Below, piece by piece: positions 1-9,251 of a stretch of DNA of 39,779 nt. Origin of the DNA: Comamonadaceae bacterium (GTDB lineage: Bacteria > Pseudomonadota > Gammaproteobacteria > Burkholderiales > Burkholderiaceae_C). How positions within the stretch are numbered: the stretch's first letter is position 1; each line of letters begins with the position of its first letter. The position numbers were made by a program, and so were the translations under genes. The stretch spans positions 1 through 39,779 of the forward strand of contig JAJTGB010000001.1 of NCBI GenBank assembly GCA_021298995.1, read 5' to 3'. Below the pieces are notes generated by a model, which saw only the letters and a list, made by a program, of their open reading frames with translations, had not been told where the DNA came from and ran no database searches.

Positions 1-1
1 G

Positions 2-1425
<1,424 letters not shown>

Positions 1426-1484
1426 CTGATTCAACAACGCGCAGCACAAATTTTGTGAACTGACTTAACCTTTGGAGAAACTGC

Positions 1485-2009
1485 ATGCTGACTGAAGACG
1501 GCAAACACCTGTATGTGAGCTACGACGAGTACCACAATTTGATTGAAAAGCTGGCCCTCAAGGTTCACCAATCTGGATGGGAATTTGACACCATTCTGTG
1601 TTTGGCCCGGGGTGGTATGCGCCCTGGTGATATCTTGTCCCGCATTTTTGACAAGCCCTTGGCCATCATGTCCACCAGTTCTTACCGCGCCGATGCAGGC
1701 ACGGTTCAAGGTCACTTGGACATTGCGCGCTTCATCACAACGCCAAAAGGTGAAATTGCAGGCCGCGTGTTGTTGGTCGACGACTTGGCTGATTCGGGCC
1801 ACACCCTGAATGCTGTCGTCAATATGTTGAAAACCAATTACAAACCCATCACTGAATTGCGCACGGCCGTTATTTGGACAAAAGGTTTGTCTGGTTTCCA
1901 GCCCGATTATTCGGTTGATTACCTGCCCACCAATCCCTGGATTCACCAACCCTTCGAAGGTTATGACAGTTTAAATCCCGAAAAATTGATGGAAAAGTGG
2001 AAGGTCTGA
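1485..2009 (+). CDS. Phosphoribosyltransferase (purine salvage type likely)
   Basis: This 174-residue protein carries the type I PRTase PRPP-binding loop as VLLVDDLADSGHT at residues 95-107, preceded by ILCLARGGMRPGDIL at 37-51. Such enzymes transfer ribose 5-phosphate from PRPP to a nucleobase. Its resemblance to the xanthine/hypoxanthine-guanine group and its place directly after purA suggest purine salvage, but the sequence does not fix the base. The start is supported by GGAG at 1472-1475 before the ATG. The next gene, metC-like, begins 15 bases downstream, so the genes are probably cotranscribed. The family is certain; the substrate is inferred. Confidence 0.88.
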   Translation: MLTEDGKHLYVSYDEYHNLIEKLALKVHQSGWEFDTILCLARGGMRPGDILSRIFDKPLAIMSTSSYRADAGTVQGHLDIARFITTPKGEIAGRVLLVDDLADSGHTLNAVVNMLKTNYKPITELRTAVIWTKGLSGFQPDYSVDYLPTNPWIHQPFEGYDSLNPEKLMEKWKV

Positions 2010-2024
2010 AGGTAGTATTGTGGG

Positions 2025-3251
2025 ATGACTTCCAAGAAAAACTCCCACATTTCTACCGACCTGATTCACCACGGCTATACGCCTCCGGCTGAGTTTGACG
2101 CACCTCAGCCGGGCACCTTCAAAGCCTCTACGGTTTTCTTTCCCAATGTGGCCGCCATGCGCCAGCGAGAGTGGAAAGACAAGTCGGCCTATACCTATGG
2201 TACCCACGGTACCCCCACCAGCTTCACCCTTGAAGAGCGGCTTTGCACCCTCGAAGGCGGCAAACACTGCGTTCTAACGCCTAGCGGCTTGTCGGCCTTG
2301 GCAGTGGCCTCTTTTGCAGTTTTGAAAACGGGCGACCATGTCTTGTTGCCAGACAACTCCTACGGACCCAACAAAACTCTGGCTGAGGGCGAGCTGGCTT
2401 CATTTGGCATTTCGCACACTTACTACGATGCCATGGACCCGCAAGACCTCGCGTCCAAAATTAAATCCAACACCCAACTGGTATGGCTAGAGGCGCCAGG
2501 TTCAGTCAGTATGGAGTTTCCAGACTTGATAGAGTTGGTGAAGATCTGCCAGTCTCGCCAGATATTGACGGCTTTAGACAACACATGGGGCGCAGGATTG
2601 GCCTTCAAGCCTTTTGACCTGTTGGGCGATGGCAGCTTGTCTGTGGGACTCACAGCCCACGCCTTGACCAAGTACCCAAGTGGTGGCGGTGATGTACTCA
2701 TGGGCAGCGTCATGACTTGCGACGATGCTTTGGCTTTGAAACTCAAAATGACCATGATGCGTTTGGGCATTTGTGTGGGGCCCAATGATGTCGAAAGCAT
2801 TTTGCGATCCCTGCCAACCATTGCCTTAAGGTATGCCGCGCAAGACCGTTGTGCCAGACAGCTGGCCAGCTGGTGGAAAGATCAAAAAGCCTGTGTTCAA
2901 GTTCTTCATCCGGCCATTGAAGGTTCACCCGGACATGCACATTGGCAAGCTTTGTGTGCACCAAGGGGAGATGAAGGGCATGCCGCCGGTTTGTTCAGTG
3001 TGATGCTGCAACCGACCTTTACGCAAACCCAGGTTGATGCATTTTGCGACAGTTTGAAACTCTTTAAATTGGGTTACAGCTGGGGTGGGCCCTTCAGTTT
3101 GGTGGTTCCCTACAAAATTGAAAACTTGCGATCACAATGGCCCTCACATTTGCATCAGGGCCATTTGGTCCGATTTTCGACTGGCTTTGAAGATCCTCAA
3201 GATCTGATCAATGATTTGAGTCAGGCCGCCAAGCAGTGCTTGAATTTTTGA
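2025..3251 (+). CDS. metC: Cystathionine beta-lyase-like PLP enzyme (MetC family)
   Basis: This is a 408-residue fold-type I PLP enzyme of the Cys/Met metabolism family, probably splitting cystathionine to homocysteine, pyruvate and ammonia in methionine synthesis. YTYGTHGTPTSFTLEERLCTLEGG (residues 57-80) is the family's cofactor and substrate region. Asp185 in ALDNTWGAG should bind the PLP ring nitrogen, and Lys216 in HALTKYPSGGGD should form the Schiff base. The length matches family members. Cystathionine gamma-synthase and related lyases share this fold, so the exact reaction is likely but not proven. An AAGG lies 11-14 bases before the ATG. It closes the probable hisZ-purA-PRTase-metC transcript. 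Confidence 0.87.
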   Translation: MTSKKNSHISTDLIHHGYTPPAEFDAPQPGTFKASTVFFPNVAAMRQREWKDKSAYTYGTHGTPTSFTLEERLCTLEGGKHCVLTPSGLSALAVASFAVLKTGDHVLLPDNSYGPNKTLAEGELASFGISHTYYDAMDPQDLASKIKSNTQLVWLEAPGSVSMEFPDLIELVKICQSRQILTALDNTWGAGLAFKPFDLLGDGSLSVGLTAHALTKYPSGGGDVLMGSVMTCDDALALKLKMTMMRLGICVGPNDVESILRSLPTIALRYAAQDRCARQLASWWKDQKACVQVLHPAIEGSPGHAHWQALCAPRGDEGHAAGLFSVMLQPTFTQTQVDAFCDSLKLFKLGYSWGGPFSLVVPYKIENLRSQWPSHLHQGHLVRFSTGFEDPQDLINDLSQAAKQCLNF

Positions 3252-3314
3252 GGGTCTTTGTCTGATTGATTGGCAAGCTGATACAGTGGAAGCCATTGCA
3301 TAGAAAGAAATACC

Positions 3315-3497
3315 TTGGCTACACCTAATTACGGCTACGAAAAACGTCAAAAAGAACTGGCGAAGAAACGTAAAAAAGAAGATAAGTTGAAAGCCAAGGC
3401 TGAAAGAAAAACCGATTCGCCCGACGGTTTTGCAGAAGATTCAGACCTGCCAGACAGTGAATCTGTTTCGGCTTCAGAGACCCCCCCAGCCCCCTGA
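3315..3497 (+). CDS. Small Lys-rich protein of unknown function
   Basis: This 60-residue protein begins with TTG; no in-frame ATG is available upstream. AGAAAGA about six bases before the TTG is the only SD-like sequence. Residues 8-32 are almost all Lys, Arg, Glu and Ala (YEKRQKELAKKRKKEDKLKAKAERK) and should form a charged helix. The C-terminal half is acidic, rich in Ser and Pro, and likely disordered. I recall similar small proteins starting MAxPNY from other Burkholderiales, but I know of no function. It is followed at once by a hairpin and by a convergent esterase gene. The composition is typical of a real small gene, although the TTG start lowers certainty. Confidence 0.65.
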   Translation: MATPNYGYEKRQKELAKKRKKEDKLKAKAERKTDSPDGFAEDSDLPDSESVSASETPPAP

Positions 3498-3502
3498 AAC
3501 TG

Positions 3503-3522
3503 AGGCTTGAATCATCAAGCCT
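3503..3522 (+). terminator. Hairpin between convergent genes
   Basis: AGGCTTGA and TCAAGCCT form a perfect 8-bp stem with loop ATCA. The stem sits between the stop of the small Lys-rich gene and the stop of the convergent esterase gene. On the plus strand it is followed by TGTTACTTTT, a weak U-tract. It is probably an intrinsic terminator for the plus-strand operon; the minus-strand side has no U-run. Confidence 0.6.
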
Positions 3523-3524
3523 TG

Positions 3525-4223
3525 TTACTTTTGGGACGCCAACATCTTCTTCATTTGTGGCCAAATGTTTTTCATCATGAGGCTTTGCGCGCCCTCATTG
3601 GGGTGAATTCGATCAGGCTGAAACCATCTCAAGGGATCAGGGTCGTCTGCAATGCCCTTTAAGAAATGGTTGTTGAGCTCAGCGCCTGTTTCCTGAGACA
3701 CCTTTTGATAGGTTTGTGCCATTTGCTGGGTGTAATTCGCGCCGTAATTGGGTGGAACTTGCATGCCCACAATGAGTACTTTGGCGCCTGACTTCTTGCC
3801 TTCCCGGGCCATGGTGATCAAATTTTGTTGGGTCATGCTCATGCTCAATCCGCGCAGGGCATCGTTGCCACCCAGCTCAACCACCAACAATTGAGGCTTG
3901 TGTACAGTCAGCAATTGAGGCAATCTGCTCACGCCTCCCGAGCTGGTGTCGCCGCTGATGCTGGCGTTCACAACTTTGATTTTGACAGACTCTTTGGCCG
4001 CTTGCTGGCTCATGAGGTTGACCCAACCTGTGCCTCTTGTGAGGCCATATTCAGCACTCAGAGAGTCGCCCACAATGAGCACGACTTTTCCAGAGTTGTC
4101 GCCCTGAGAGGCTTTGACCTTCTGCGAGTTTTCAGATGCAAACGAGACAGAACAAAAACCCGCACAGAACAAGCCCACCACAAGGGAGTTAAAGTGTTGT
4201 CGAAGCAAAGAAAGTTGGTCCAT
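3525..4223 (-). CDS. tesA: TesA-like SGNH/GDSL arylesterase or lysophospholipase
   Basis: This SGNH-hydrolase of 232 residues is likely periplasmic and hydrolyses acyl esters or thioesters. Residues 1-30 form a signal peptide with a hydrophobic core (SLVVGLFCAGFCSVSFA). The four blocks are visible: GDSLS with nucleophile Ser54, the NASISGDTSSGG block, GGND with Asn120, and DRIHPNE with Asp204 and His207. Length fits TesA once the signal is removed. The gene diverges from a YbbA-like ATPase, as tesA does from ybbA in E. coli. Its ATG overlaps the ATPase ATG on the other strand, and I see no good SD sequence. The true substrate (acyl-CoA, aryl ester or lysophospholipid) cannot be told from sequence. 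Confidence 0.88.
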   Translation of the reverse strand: MDQLSLLRQHFNSLVVGLFCAGFCSVSFASENSQKVKASQGDNSGKVVLIVGDSLSAEYGLTRGTGWVNLMSQQAAKESVKIKVVNASISGDTSSGGVSRLPQLLTVHKPQLLVVELGGNDALRGLSMSMTQQNLITMAREGKKSGAKVLIVGMQVPPNYGANYTQQMAQTYQKVSQETGAELNNHFLKGIADDPDPLRWFQPDRIHPNEGAQSLMMKNIWPQMKKMLASQK

Positions 4224-4899
4224 GTCAGAAACAATGATTTCGGTCAGTCACGTGAGTAAGGTGGTCGGTGATATAGGTTCGCCATTGGCTATTTTGCGTG
4301 ATATTGATTTCACCGTGAATGCAGGGGAATCTGTCGCCATTTTGGGTGCTTCTGGTTCTGGTAAGAGCACCTTGCTGTCCATCATGGCAGGGTTAGACAC
4401 GCCAACCGAAGGCAGTGTGAGCTTAGCTGGCCAACAGATCTTTGAGATGACTGAAGACCAAAGGGCAGCTTGGCGTGGACAAAAGCTGGGTTTTGTATTT
4501 CAGAATTTTCAACTGATGGGCCATTTGACCGCGCTTGAAAATGTCATGTTGCCATTGGAGTTGTCTGGTATCAAAGAAGCTGGCAAATTGGCAAAGGAAA
4601 TTTTGTCACAAGTTGGCCTGGCAGAGCGTTTAAAGCATTTCCCCAAGGTGCTCAGTGGTGGGGAGCAACAACGCGTTGCCCTTGCGCGTGCTTTTGTGGT
4701 GCAACCTCAGCTACTTCTTGCAGACGAACCGACAGGCAGTTTGGATGCGCAAACGGGAGAAAGCATCATGGATTTGATGCTGTCCATGAACCAAGCCCGT
4801 GGCACCACCCTTATTTTGGTCACCCATGATCAAAAATTGGCAGCTCGCTGTGACAGAACACTCACACTTCAAGCCGGACAGCTCATAAGCAAAGGATAA
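4222..4899 (+). CDS. ybbA: ABC transporter ATPase, YbbA/LolD type
   Basis: This 225-residue ATPase belongs to the LolD/MacB/YbbA group, which usually pairs with an FtsX-like permease to move lipids, lipoproteins or other envelope substrates. Walker A is GASGSGKST (residues 42-50), the signature LSGGEQQ (144-150), Walker B LLLADEP (164-170), and the switch histidine His202. I chose the ATG at 4222 (MSETMISV) over the ORF-track start, because the longer frame runs through the signal-peptide coding region of the divergent esterase. The ATG at 4234 is another possibility. No permease gene follows; rlmB is next, seven bases downstream. The subfamily call rests on sequence style and the tesA neighbour. 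Confidence 0.88.
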   Translation: MSETMISVSHVSKVVGDIGSPLAILRDIDFTVNAGESVAILGASGSGKSTLLSIMAGLDTPTEGSVSLAGQQIFEMTEDQRAAWRGQKLGFVFQNFQLMGHLTALENVMLPLELSGIKEAGKLAKEILSQVGLAERLKHFPKVLSGGEQQRVALARAFVVQPQLLLADEPTGSLDAQTGESIMDLMLSMNQARGTTLILVTHDQKLAARCDRTLTLQAGQLISKG

Positions 4900-4906
4900 T
4901 GGGAGG

Positions 4907-5650
4907 ATGTCTTCTCCCAAAATTCTTTTCGGTTTTCATGCGGTTGGCGTTCGCCTAAAAACAGCGCCTCAATCGATTGTTGAAATCTACTTTGAAACCA
5001 CCCGGCGCGATGCCCGGATGAGGCAGTTTATAGAACGGGCTCAAGAGGCTGGTGTGAGGCTCATCGAGGCCGATAGCATGCGCCTTGCCAAGCTGGCGGG
5101 CAGTCATGGACACCAAGGTGTTGCGGCGCGGGTTGAAGCTTTGCCGCAGGCTCACTCTTTGGATGATTTGTTGGATCAAGTTCAAGGACCACCCTTGTTG
5201 TTGGTCTTGGATGGCGTCACCGATCCTCACAATTTGGGTGCTTGCCTTCGAGTTGCTGACGGTGCAGGAGCACACGCCGTGATTGCACCCAAAGATCATG
5301 CGGCAGGCATCAATGCCACTGTAGCCAAAGTGGCCAGCGGTGCCGCTGAAACAGTTCCTTATTTCATGGTGACCAATTTGGCCAGAACGCTGGGCGAGCT
5401 GAAGGAAAGATCCATTTGGACCATTGGGACCAGTGGCGATGCGCCTCGTCACATTTACCAAGTCGACTTAAAAGGACCGGTTGCCCTGGTATTGGGAGCG
5501 GAGGGGCCTGGCATGAGGCACCTCACTCGCAAAACCTGTGACGAGTTGGTCAGTATTCCCATGCAGGGCGCTGTCGAAAGCTTGAATGTTTCGGTCGCCA
5601 GTGGTGTTTGCTTGTTTGAGGCTGTCAGGCAGCGCTTAGGCGGCTTTTAG
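4907..5650 (+). CDS. rlmB: 23S rRNA (guanosine-2'-O)-methyltransferase RlmB
   Basis: This SpoU/TrmH-family methyltransferase of 247 residues probably methylates the 2'-O of G2251 in the peptidyl-transferase loop of 23S rRNA. Residues 1-80 form the RNA-binding substrate domain, starting KILFGFHAV. The knotted SAM domain shows [20 protein letters not shown] (106-125), [15 protein letters not shown] and [16 protein letters not shown], the three SpoU motifs. AAGGA at 4892-4896, inside the end of the ATPase gene, is a plausible SD at 10 bases. GGGAGG touches the ATG and is too close to be used normally. It is probably cotranscribed with the ATPase gene. The family is certain; the target base is inferred from RlmB. 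Confidence 0.93.
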   Translation: MSSPKILFGFHAVGVRLKTAPQSIVEIYFETTRRDARMRQFIERAQEAGVRLIEADSMRLAKLAGSHGHQGVAARVEALPQAHSLDDLLDQVQGPPLLLVLDGVTDPHNLGACLRVADGAGAHAVIAPKDHAAGINATVAKVASGAAETVPYFMVTNLARTLGELKERSIWTIGTSGDAPRHIYQVDLKGPVALVLGAEGPGMRHLTRKTCDELVSIPMQGAVESLNVSVASGVCLFEAVRQRLGGF

Positions 5651-5656
5651 GCGCAT

Positions 5657-6253
5657 CTACAAAATTCCTGTAGCACCCACCAAACCACCCGCTGCAATCA
5701 ACCACAACAAATGTATGGAAGTGCGCGTCACGACCAGTGTGGCAACAATAGTCACTAACCAAAGTTTCCAATTCTTAGCATAGTCGTTTTGGGCGACTGA
5801 TAAAAGCCAACCAGTTGACACCAGAAGGCCGATCACAATGGGGGCCATGCCTGATTTAAAGGCTCGTACCGAGAGCAGGTTTCGATTCTGATGAGCCCAT
5901 TTGGTTGCTTTGTAAGTTAGAACAGAGGAGGGGAGCAAGATGCCCAACATGCTGAGTGTGACCCCCATCAGTCCAAGCCCCCATGCGCTGGGTCCAGCAC
6001 CGAAACCGCCTCCAGCATTGATGCCAACTTGCCACCCCATCAAGGCCACAAATAGGACGTTGGGGCCAGGTGCAGATTGAGCCAATGCAATGCTCGAGGA
6101 AAAAGTAGCGTCAGTCAGCCAATTCCTTTCATCGACCAAATAACGATGCATGTCGGGCGCGGTAGTGATGGCCCCCCCAATTCCCAGCAGGGACAAGGAC
6201 GCAAAATGCACAAAAAAATCAAGCCAGTCTTGAGGGCTCAGCGAGATGGTCAT
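5657..6253 (-). CDS. Chromate transporter ChrA, second half-size subunit
   Basis: This 198-residue membrane protein is a single ChrA domain. It shows the conserved LLGIGGAITTAPDMHRYLVDERNWLTDATF segment and AQSAPGPNVLFVALMG, followed by several hydrophobic helices. Short ChrA proteins work as pairs and are linked to chromate efflux, though many may move other anions. Its ATG overlaps the stop of the first half gene as ATGA (6250-6253), so the two are made together. Only six bases separate its stop from that of rlmB, which converges on it. The family is certain; chromate as natural substrate is not. Confidence 0.9.
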   Translation of the reverse strand: MTISLSPQDWLDFFVHFASLSLLGIGGAITTAPDMHRYLVDERNWLTDATFSSSIALAQSAPGPNVLFVALMGWQVGINAGGGFGAGPSAWGLGLMGVTLSMLGILLPSSVLTYKATKWAHQNRNLLSVRAFKSGMAPIVIGLLVSTGWLLSVAQNDYAKNWKLWLVTIVATLVVTRTSIHLLWLIAAGGLVGATGIL

Positions 6254-6870
6254 GGTTTGGGCCCCTCGCTGAGTGATTTGGCGTCAAGTTTGGTTTGCAA
6301 TTGTTTCAAGGCGCGGTAAGTGATGTAGCAGGACACGACCCCTAAGCCGAGCAATGCCCCTATCAATGGAAATCTGAAAATACCAACGAACACAAACGCG
6401 AGAACAGCGAACAAAATGGCCGTCTTCATTCCCATGGGGTTTTGGGGAAGTGTGGTGCTGAGTTTGAGGCCAGTGGCAATGATCAAGCCAGCCGAGACTG
6501 CCCCCATTCCTTTCAGAGCACCTTGAGCCGTTGGACTGTCCGCGACACCTCCAAACAAAATGGCCAGCGCAAGGACAATCATGAGGGGCGCCAATAGAAG
6601 GCCCATCAAGGCGGCCATGGCACCTGGAAGACCAAAGTATTTGCCACCAATCATCAAACAAAGGTTGGCCACATTGGGGCCTGGCATCACTTGAGCCACT
6701 GACCATTCTTCTACAAATTGAGCTTTGGTCATCCATTTTCGACGCTCTACAAATTCATGTTGAACGATGGCCAGCACCCCGCCAAAGCCTTGAAGCGCTA
6801 AAAGGGTGAAAACGACAAACAATTCCGTTTTGGATTTTGGACGACTGAGTTCAGGGGTGACAGAAGACAT
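6250..6870 (-). CDS. Chromate transporter ChrA, first half-size subunit
   Basis: This is the other ChrA half, 206 residues from the ATG at 6870. ALQGFGGVLAIVQHEFVERRKWMTKAQFVEEWSVAQVMPGPNVANLCLMIG is the classic ChrA core, with five or so further hydrophobic segments. The ORF track begins at a TTG five codons upstream (6885). I prefer the ATG, although neither start has an SD sequence. A GATAAT hexamer ends six bases before the ATG, so a leaderless message is possible. The gene diverges from a radical SAM gene across an 85-base gap and overlaps the second chrA half. Confidence 0.9.
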   Translation of the reverse strand: MSSVTPELSRPKSKTELFVVFTLLALQGFGGVLAIVQHEFVERRKWMTKAQFVEEWSVAQVMPGPNVANLCLMIGGKYFGLPGAMAALMGLLLAPLMIVLALAILFGGVADSPTAQGALKGMGAVSAGLIIATGLKLSTTLPQNPMGMKTAILFAVLAFVFVGIFRFPLIGALLGLGVVSCYITYRALKQLQTKLDAKSLSEGPKP

Positions 6871-6955
6871 GCCAAGATTATCCAATGAGAAAGACCCTCT
6901 GTTGGATATGTTCGCTCAGAGGCCCTAAACTACGGGATTCTCCTAATTTTGGCCC

Positions 6956-9232
6956 ATGAACGCTCTGGTTGACGTCTCCTTTTTTCCGCGCAACGCCAAG
7001 CCCCTGAACAGCTATCGCAAGTTTTGGGCGTCGCGCTTTGGTACGGCCCCCTTTTTGCCCATGAGCCGGGCAGAGATGACCCAGTTGGGTTGGGACAGCT
7101 GCGACATTGTGTTGGTCACGGGCGATGCCTATGTCGACCACCCAAGCTTTGGCATGGCCGTCATTGGGCGAATGTTGGAGGCGCAAGGTTTTCGAGTGGG
7201 CATCATCGCCCAGCCCGACTGGCAAAGTGCCGAGCCTTTTCGCGCGCTAGGCAAGCCAAATTTATTTTGGGGCGTCACGGCGGGCAACATGGACTCCATG
7301 ATCAACCGATACACGGCCGATCGCAAAATTCGATCTGACGATGCCTACACGCCCGGCGATGTGGGTGGCAAGCGTCCCGATCGAGCCGCCATTGTTTACA
7401 GCCAACGCTGTCGAGAGGCCTTTCCCGATGTGCCCATTGTGTTGGGCGGCATTGAGGGCTCATTGCGTCGCATTGCTCACTATGACTATTGGTCTGACAA
7501 GGTGCGCAGGTCCATTGTGGTCGACAGCAAATGTGATTTACTTCTTTACGGCAATGCCGAACGTGCCGTGGTTGAAATTGCTCACAGACTGGCCGCGCGA
7601 GAGCCCGTACACGACATCGTCGATGTTCGAGGTACAGCTTTTGTGCGCCGTCAAACACCTGAAGGCTGGTTTGAAATTGATTCATCTTCCGTTGACACGC
7701 CTGGCCATGTAGAAGCGCACGTCAATCCTTATCTCATGATCTCGGAGCAGGCGCGTGAGAATGGCGCTACATGCGCCCGTGAAGATGAAGCACAGTCGGT
7801 CGCTGATCAACAAAATGCCAGTGTCAAACCACTCCAGTTTGTGCCCAACCCTCAGTTACCTGCCATGCAAGGCAAAGGCTTGCACAAAGTGCCTCCCCGA
7901 GACAAAAGCGTTATCAGACTGCCCAGTTATGAGCAAGTTAAATCAGATCCAGTTTTGTATGCCCATGCCAATCGTGTGTTGCACTTAGAAACCAACCCTG
8001 GCAATGCGCGTTGTTTGGTACAAGCTCACGGTGAAGGGCATACGGCCAGAGACGTTTGGATCACGCCACCGCCCATTCCGCTCACTACAGCCGAAATGGA
8101 CACTGTATTTGACTTGCCCTATGCGCGCAGTCCGCACCCCAGTTATGCCGATGCCAATGGGTCGCACGATGGTGACACCAAAATTCCGGCATGGGAGATG
8201 ATTCGCTTTTCGGTCAACATCATGCGGGGTTGTTTTGGTGGTTGCACTTTCTGCTCCATTACTGAGCACGAAGGTCGAATTATTCAAAGCCGCAGCGAAG
8301 CTTCTGTGCTGCGTGAAATTGAAGATATTCGCGACAAGGTCAAGGGTTTCACGGGTGTCATTTCCGATTTGGGTGGCCCTACGGCCAACATGTACCGACT
8401 GGGTTGCAAATCTCCCGAAATTGAAGCGGCCTGCCGCAAACCAAGTTGTGTTTTTCCTGGCATCTGCAGCAACCTCACCACCGACCACGGCCCATTGATT
8501 CAGATGTACCGCAAAGCCCGAAGTCTGAAAGGCATCAAAAAGATTTTGATTGGTTCTGGCCTGCGATACGACTTGGCTGTTCAGAGCCCTGAGTACGTGA
8601 AAGAATTGGTCACGCACCATGTGGGTGGCTATTTGAAAATTGCGCCAGAGCACACAGAGTCAGGGCCTCTGACCAAAATGATGAAGCCTGGCATTGGCAC
8701 CTATGACAAGTTCAAGAGCATGTTTGACAAGTTCAGCGCTGAAGCTGGCAAGAAACAATTTTTGGTGCCTTATTTCATTGCAGCCCACCCTGGTACAAGC
8801 GATGAAGACATGATGAACTTGGCAGTTTGGTTGAAGAAAAACGGCTTTCGTGCCGACCAAGTTCAAACCTTCTACCCAAGCCCCATGGCCACTGCCACAG
8901 CCATGTACCACACCACCAAAAACCCATTGCGCAAAATCACGCGTGAGAGTGAAAAGGTCGATGTGGTGAAGGGCGAAAAACGCCGCCGATTGCACAAAGC
9001 ATTTTTGCGCTATCACGATGCCAAGCATTGGCCTCTGCTGCGCGATGCACTCAAAGCGATGGGCAGAGCAGATCTCATTGGCAATGGCAAACATCACCTC
9101 ATTCCCACGTGGCAGCCCTTGTCGGATGATTATCAAAGTGCGCGCCGCAAAAACAGCACGCCCAGTACCTCGCCCAAGAGAGGCAACGTGCTCACGCAGC
9201 ACACAGGACTGCCACCTCGCAAAAAAAGTTGA
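6956..9232 (+). CDS. ygiQ: YgiQ-family radical SAM protein
   Basis: This 758-residue protein matches the YgiQ/UPF0313 family. The N-terminal region (1-400) holds a cobalamin-binding-like fold segment, [26 protein letters not shown]. The radical SAM cluster motif CFGGCTFC uses Cys426, Cys430 and Cys433, followed by [14 protein letters not shown]. The C-terminal end is basic (PRKKS). It should reduce SAM to a radical with a [4Fe-4S] cluster in the cytoplasm, but I know of no established physiological reaction for YgiQ. Both start and length fit relatives, which also begin MNA..[13 protein letters not shown]. No SD is evident before the ATG. It converges on glnD with a short hairpin between them. 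Confidence 0.93.
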   Translation: MNALVDVSFFPRNAKPLNSYRKFWASRFGTAPFLPMSRAEMTQLGWDSCDIVLVTGDAYVDHPSFGMAVIGRMLEAQGFRVGIIAQPDWQSAEPFRALGKPNLFWGVTAGNMDSMINRYTADRKIRSDDAYTPGDVGGKRPDRAAIVYSQRCREAFPDVPIVLGGIEGSLRRIAHYDYWSDKVRRSIVVDSKCDLLLYGNAERAVVEIAHRLAAREPVHDIVDVRGTAFVRRQTPEGWFEIDSSSVDTPGHVEAHVNPYLMISEQARENGATCAREDEAQSVADQQNASVKPLQFVPNPQLPAMQGKGLHKVPPRDKSVIRLPSYEQVKSDPVLYAHANRVLHLETNPGNARCLVQAHGEGHTARDVWITPPPIPLTTAEMDTVFDLPYARSPHPSYADANGSHDGDTKIPAWEMIRFSVNIMRGCFGGCTFCSITEHEGRIIQSRSEASVLREIEDIRDKVKGFTGVISDLGGPTANMYRLGCKSPEIEAACRKPSCVFPGICSNLTTDHGPLIQMYRKARSLKGIKKILIGSGLRYDLAVQSPEYVKELVTHHVGGYLKIAPEHTESGPLTKMMKPGIGTYDKFKSMFDKFSAEAGKKQFLVPYFIAAHPGTSDEDMMNLAVWLKKNGFRADQVQTFYPSPMATATAMYHTTKNPLRKITRESEKVDVVKGEKRRRLHKAFLRYHDAKHWPLLRDALKAMGRADLIGNGKHHLIPTWQPLSDDYQSARRKNSTPSTSPKRGNVLTQHTGLPPRKKS

Positions 9233-9235
9233 GGG

Positions 9236-9251
9236 CTGAGCAGCGGCTCAG
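9236..9251 (-). terminator. Hairpin downstream of glnD
   Basis: CTGAGC and GCTCAG form a 6-bp stem around a 4-base loop, lying exactly between the stops of the YgiQ gene and glnD. Read on the minus strand, a run of seven T begins eight bases after the stem. This fits a weak intrinsic terminator for glnD; the distance to the T-run is longer than usual. Confidence 0.4.

Noticed and set aside
1432-1457. CACAAA-T-TTTGTG repeat in the gap after purA.
   Set aside because: Only 6-bp AT-rich arms with no position relative to a promoter; likely chance.
7985-8653. 222-residue minus-strand ORF opposite the YgiQ gene.
   Set aside because: It overlaps the radical SAM core on the other strand and shows no family features; it is a shadow frame.
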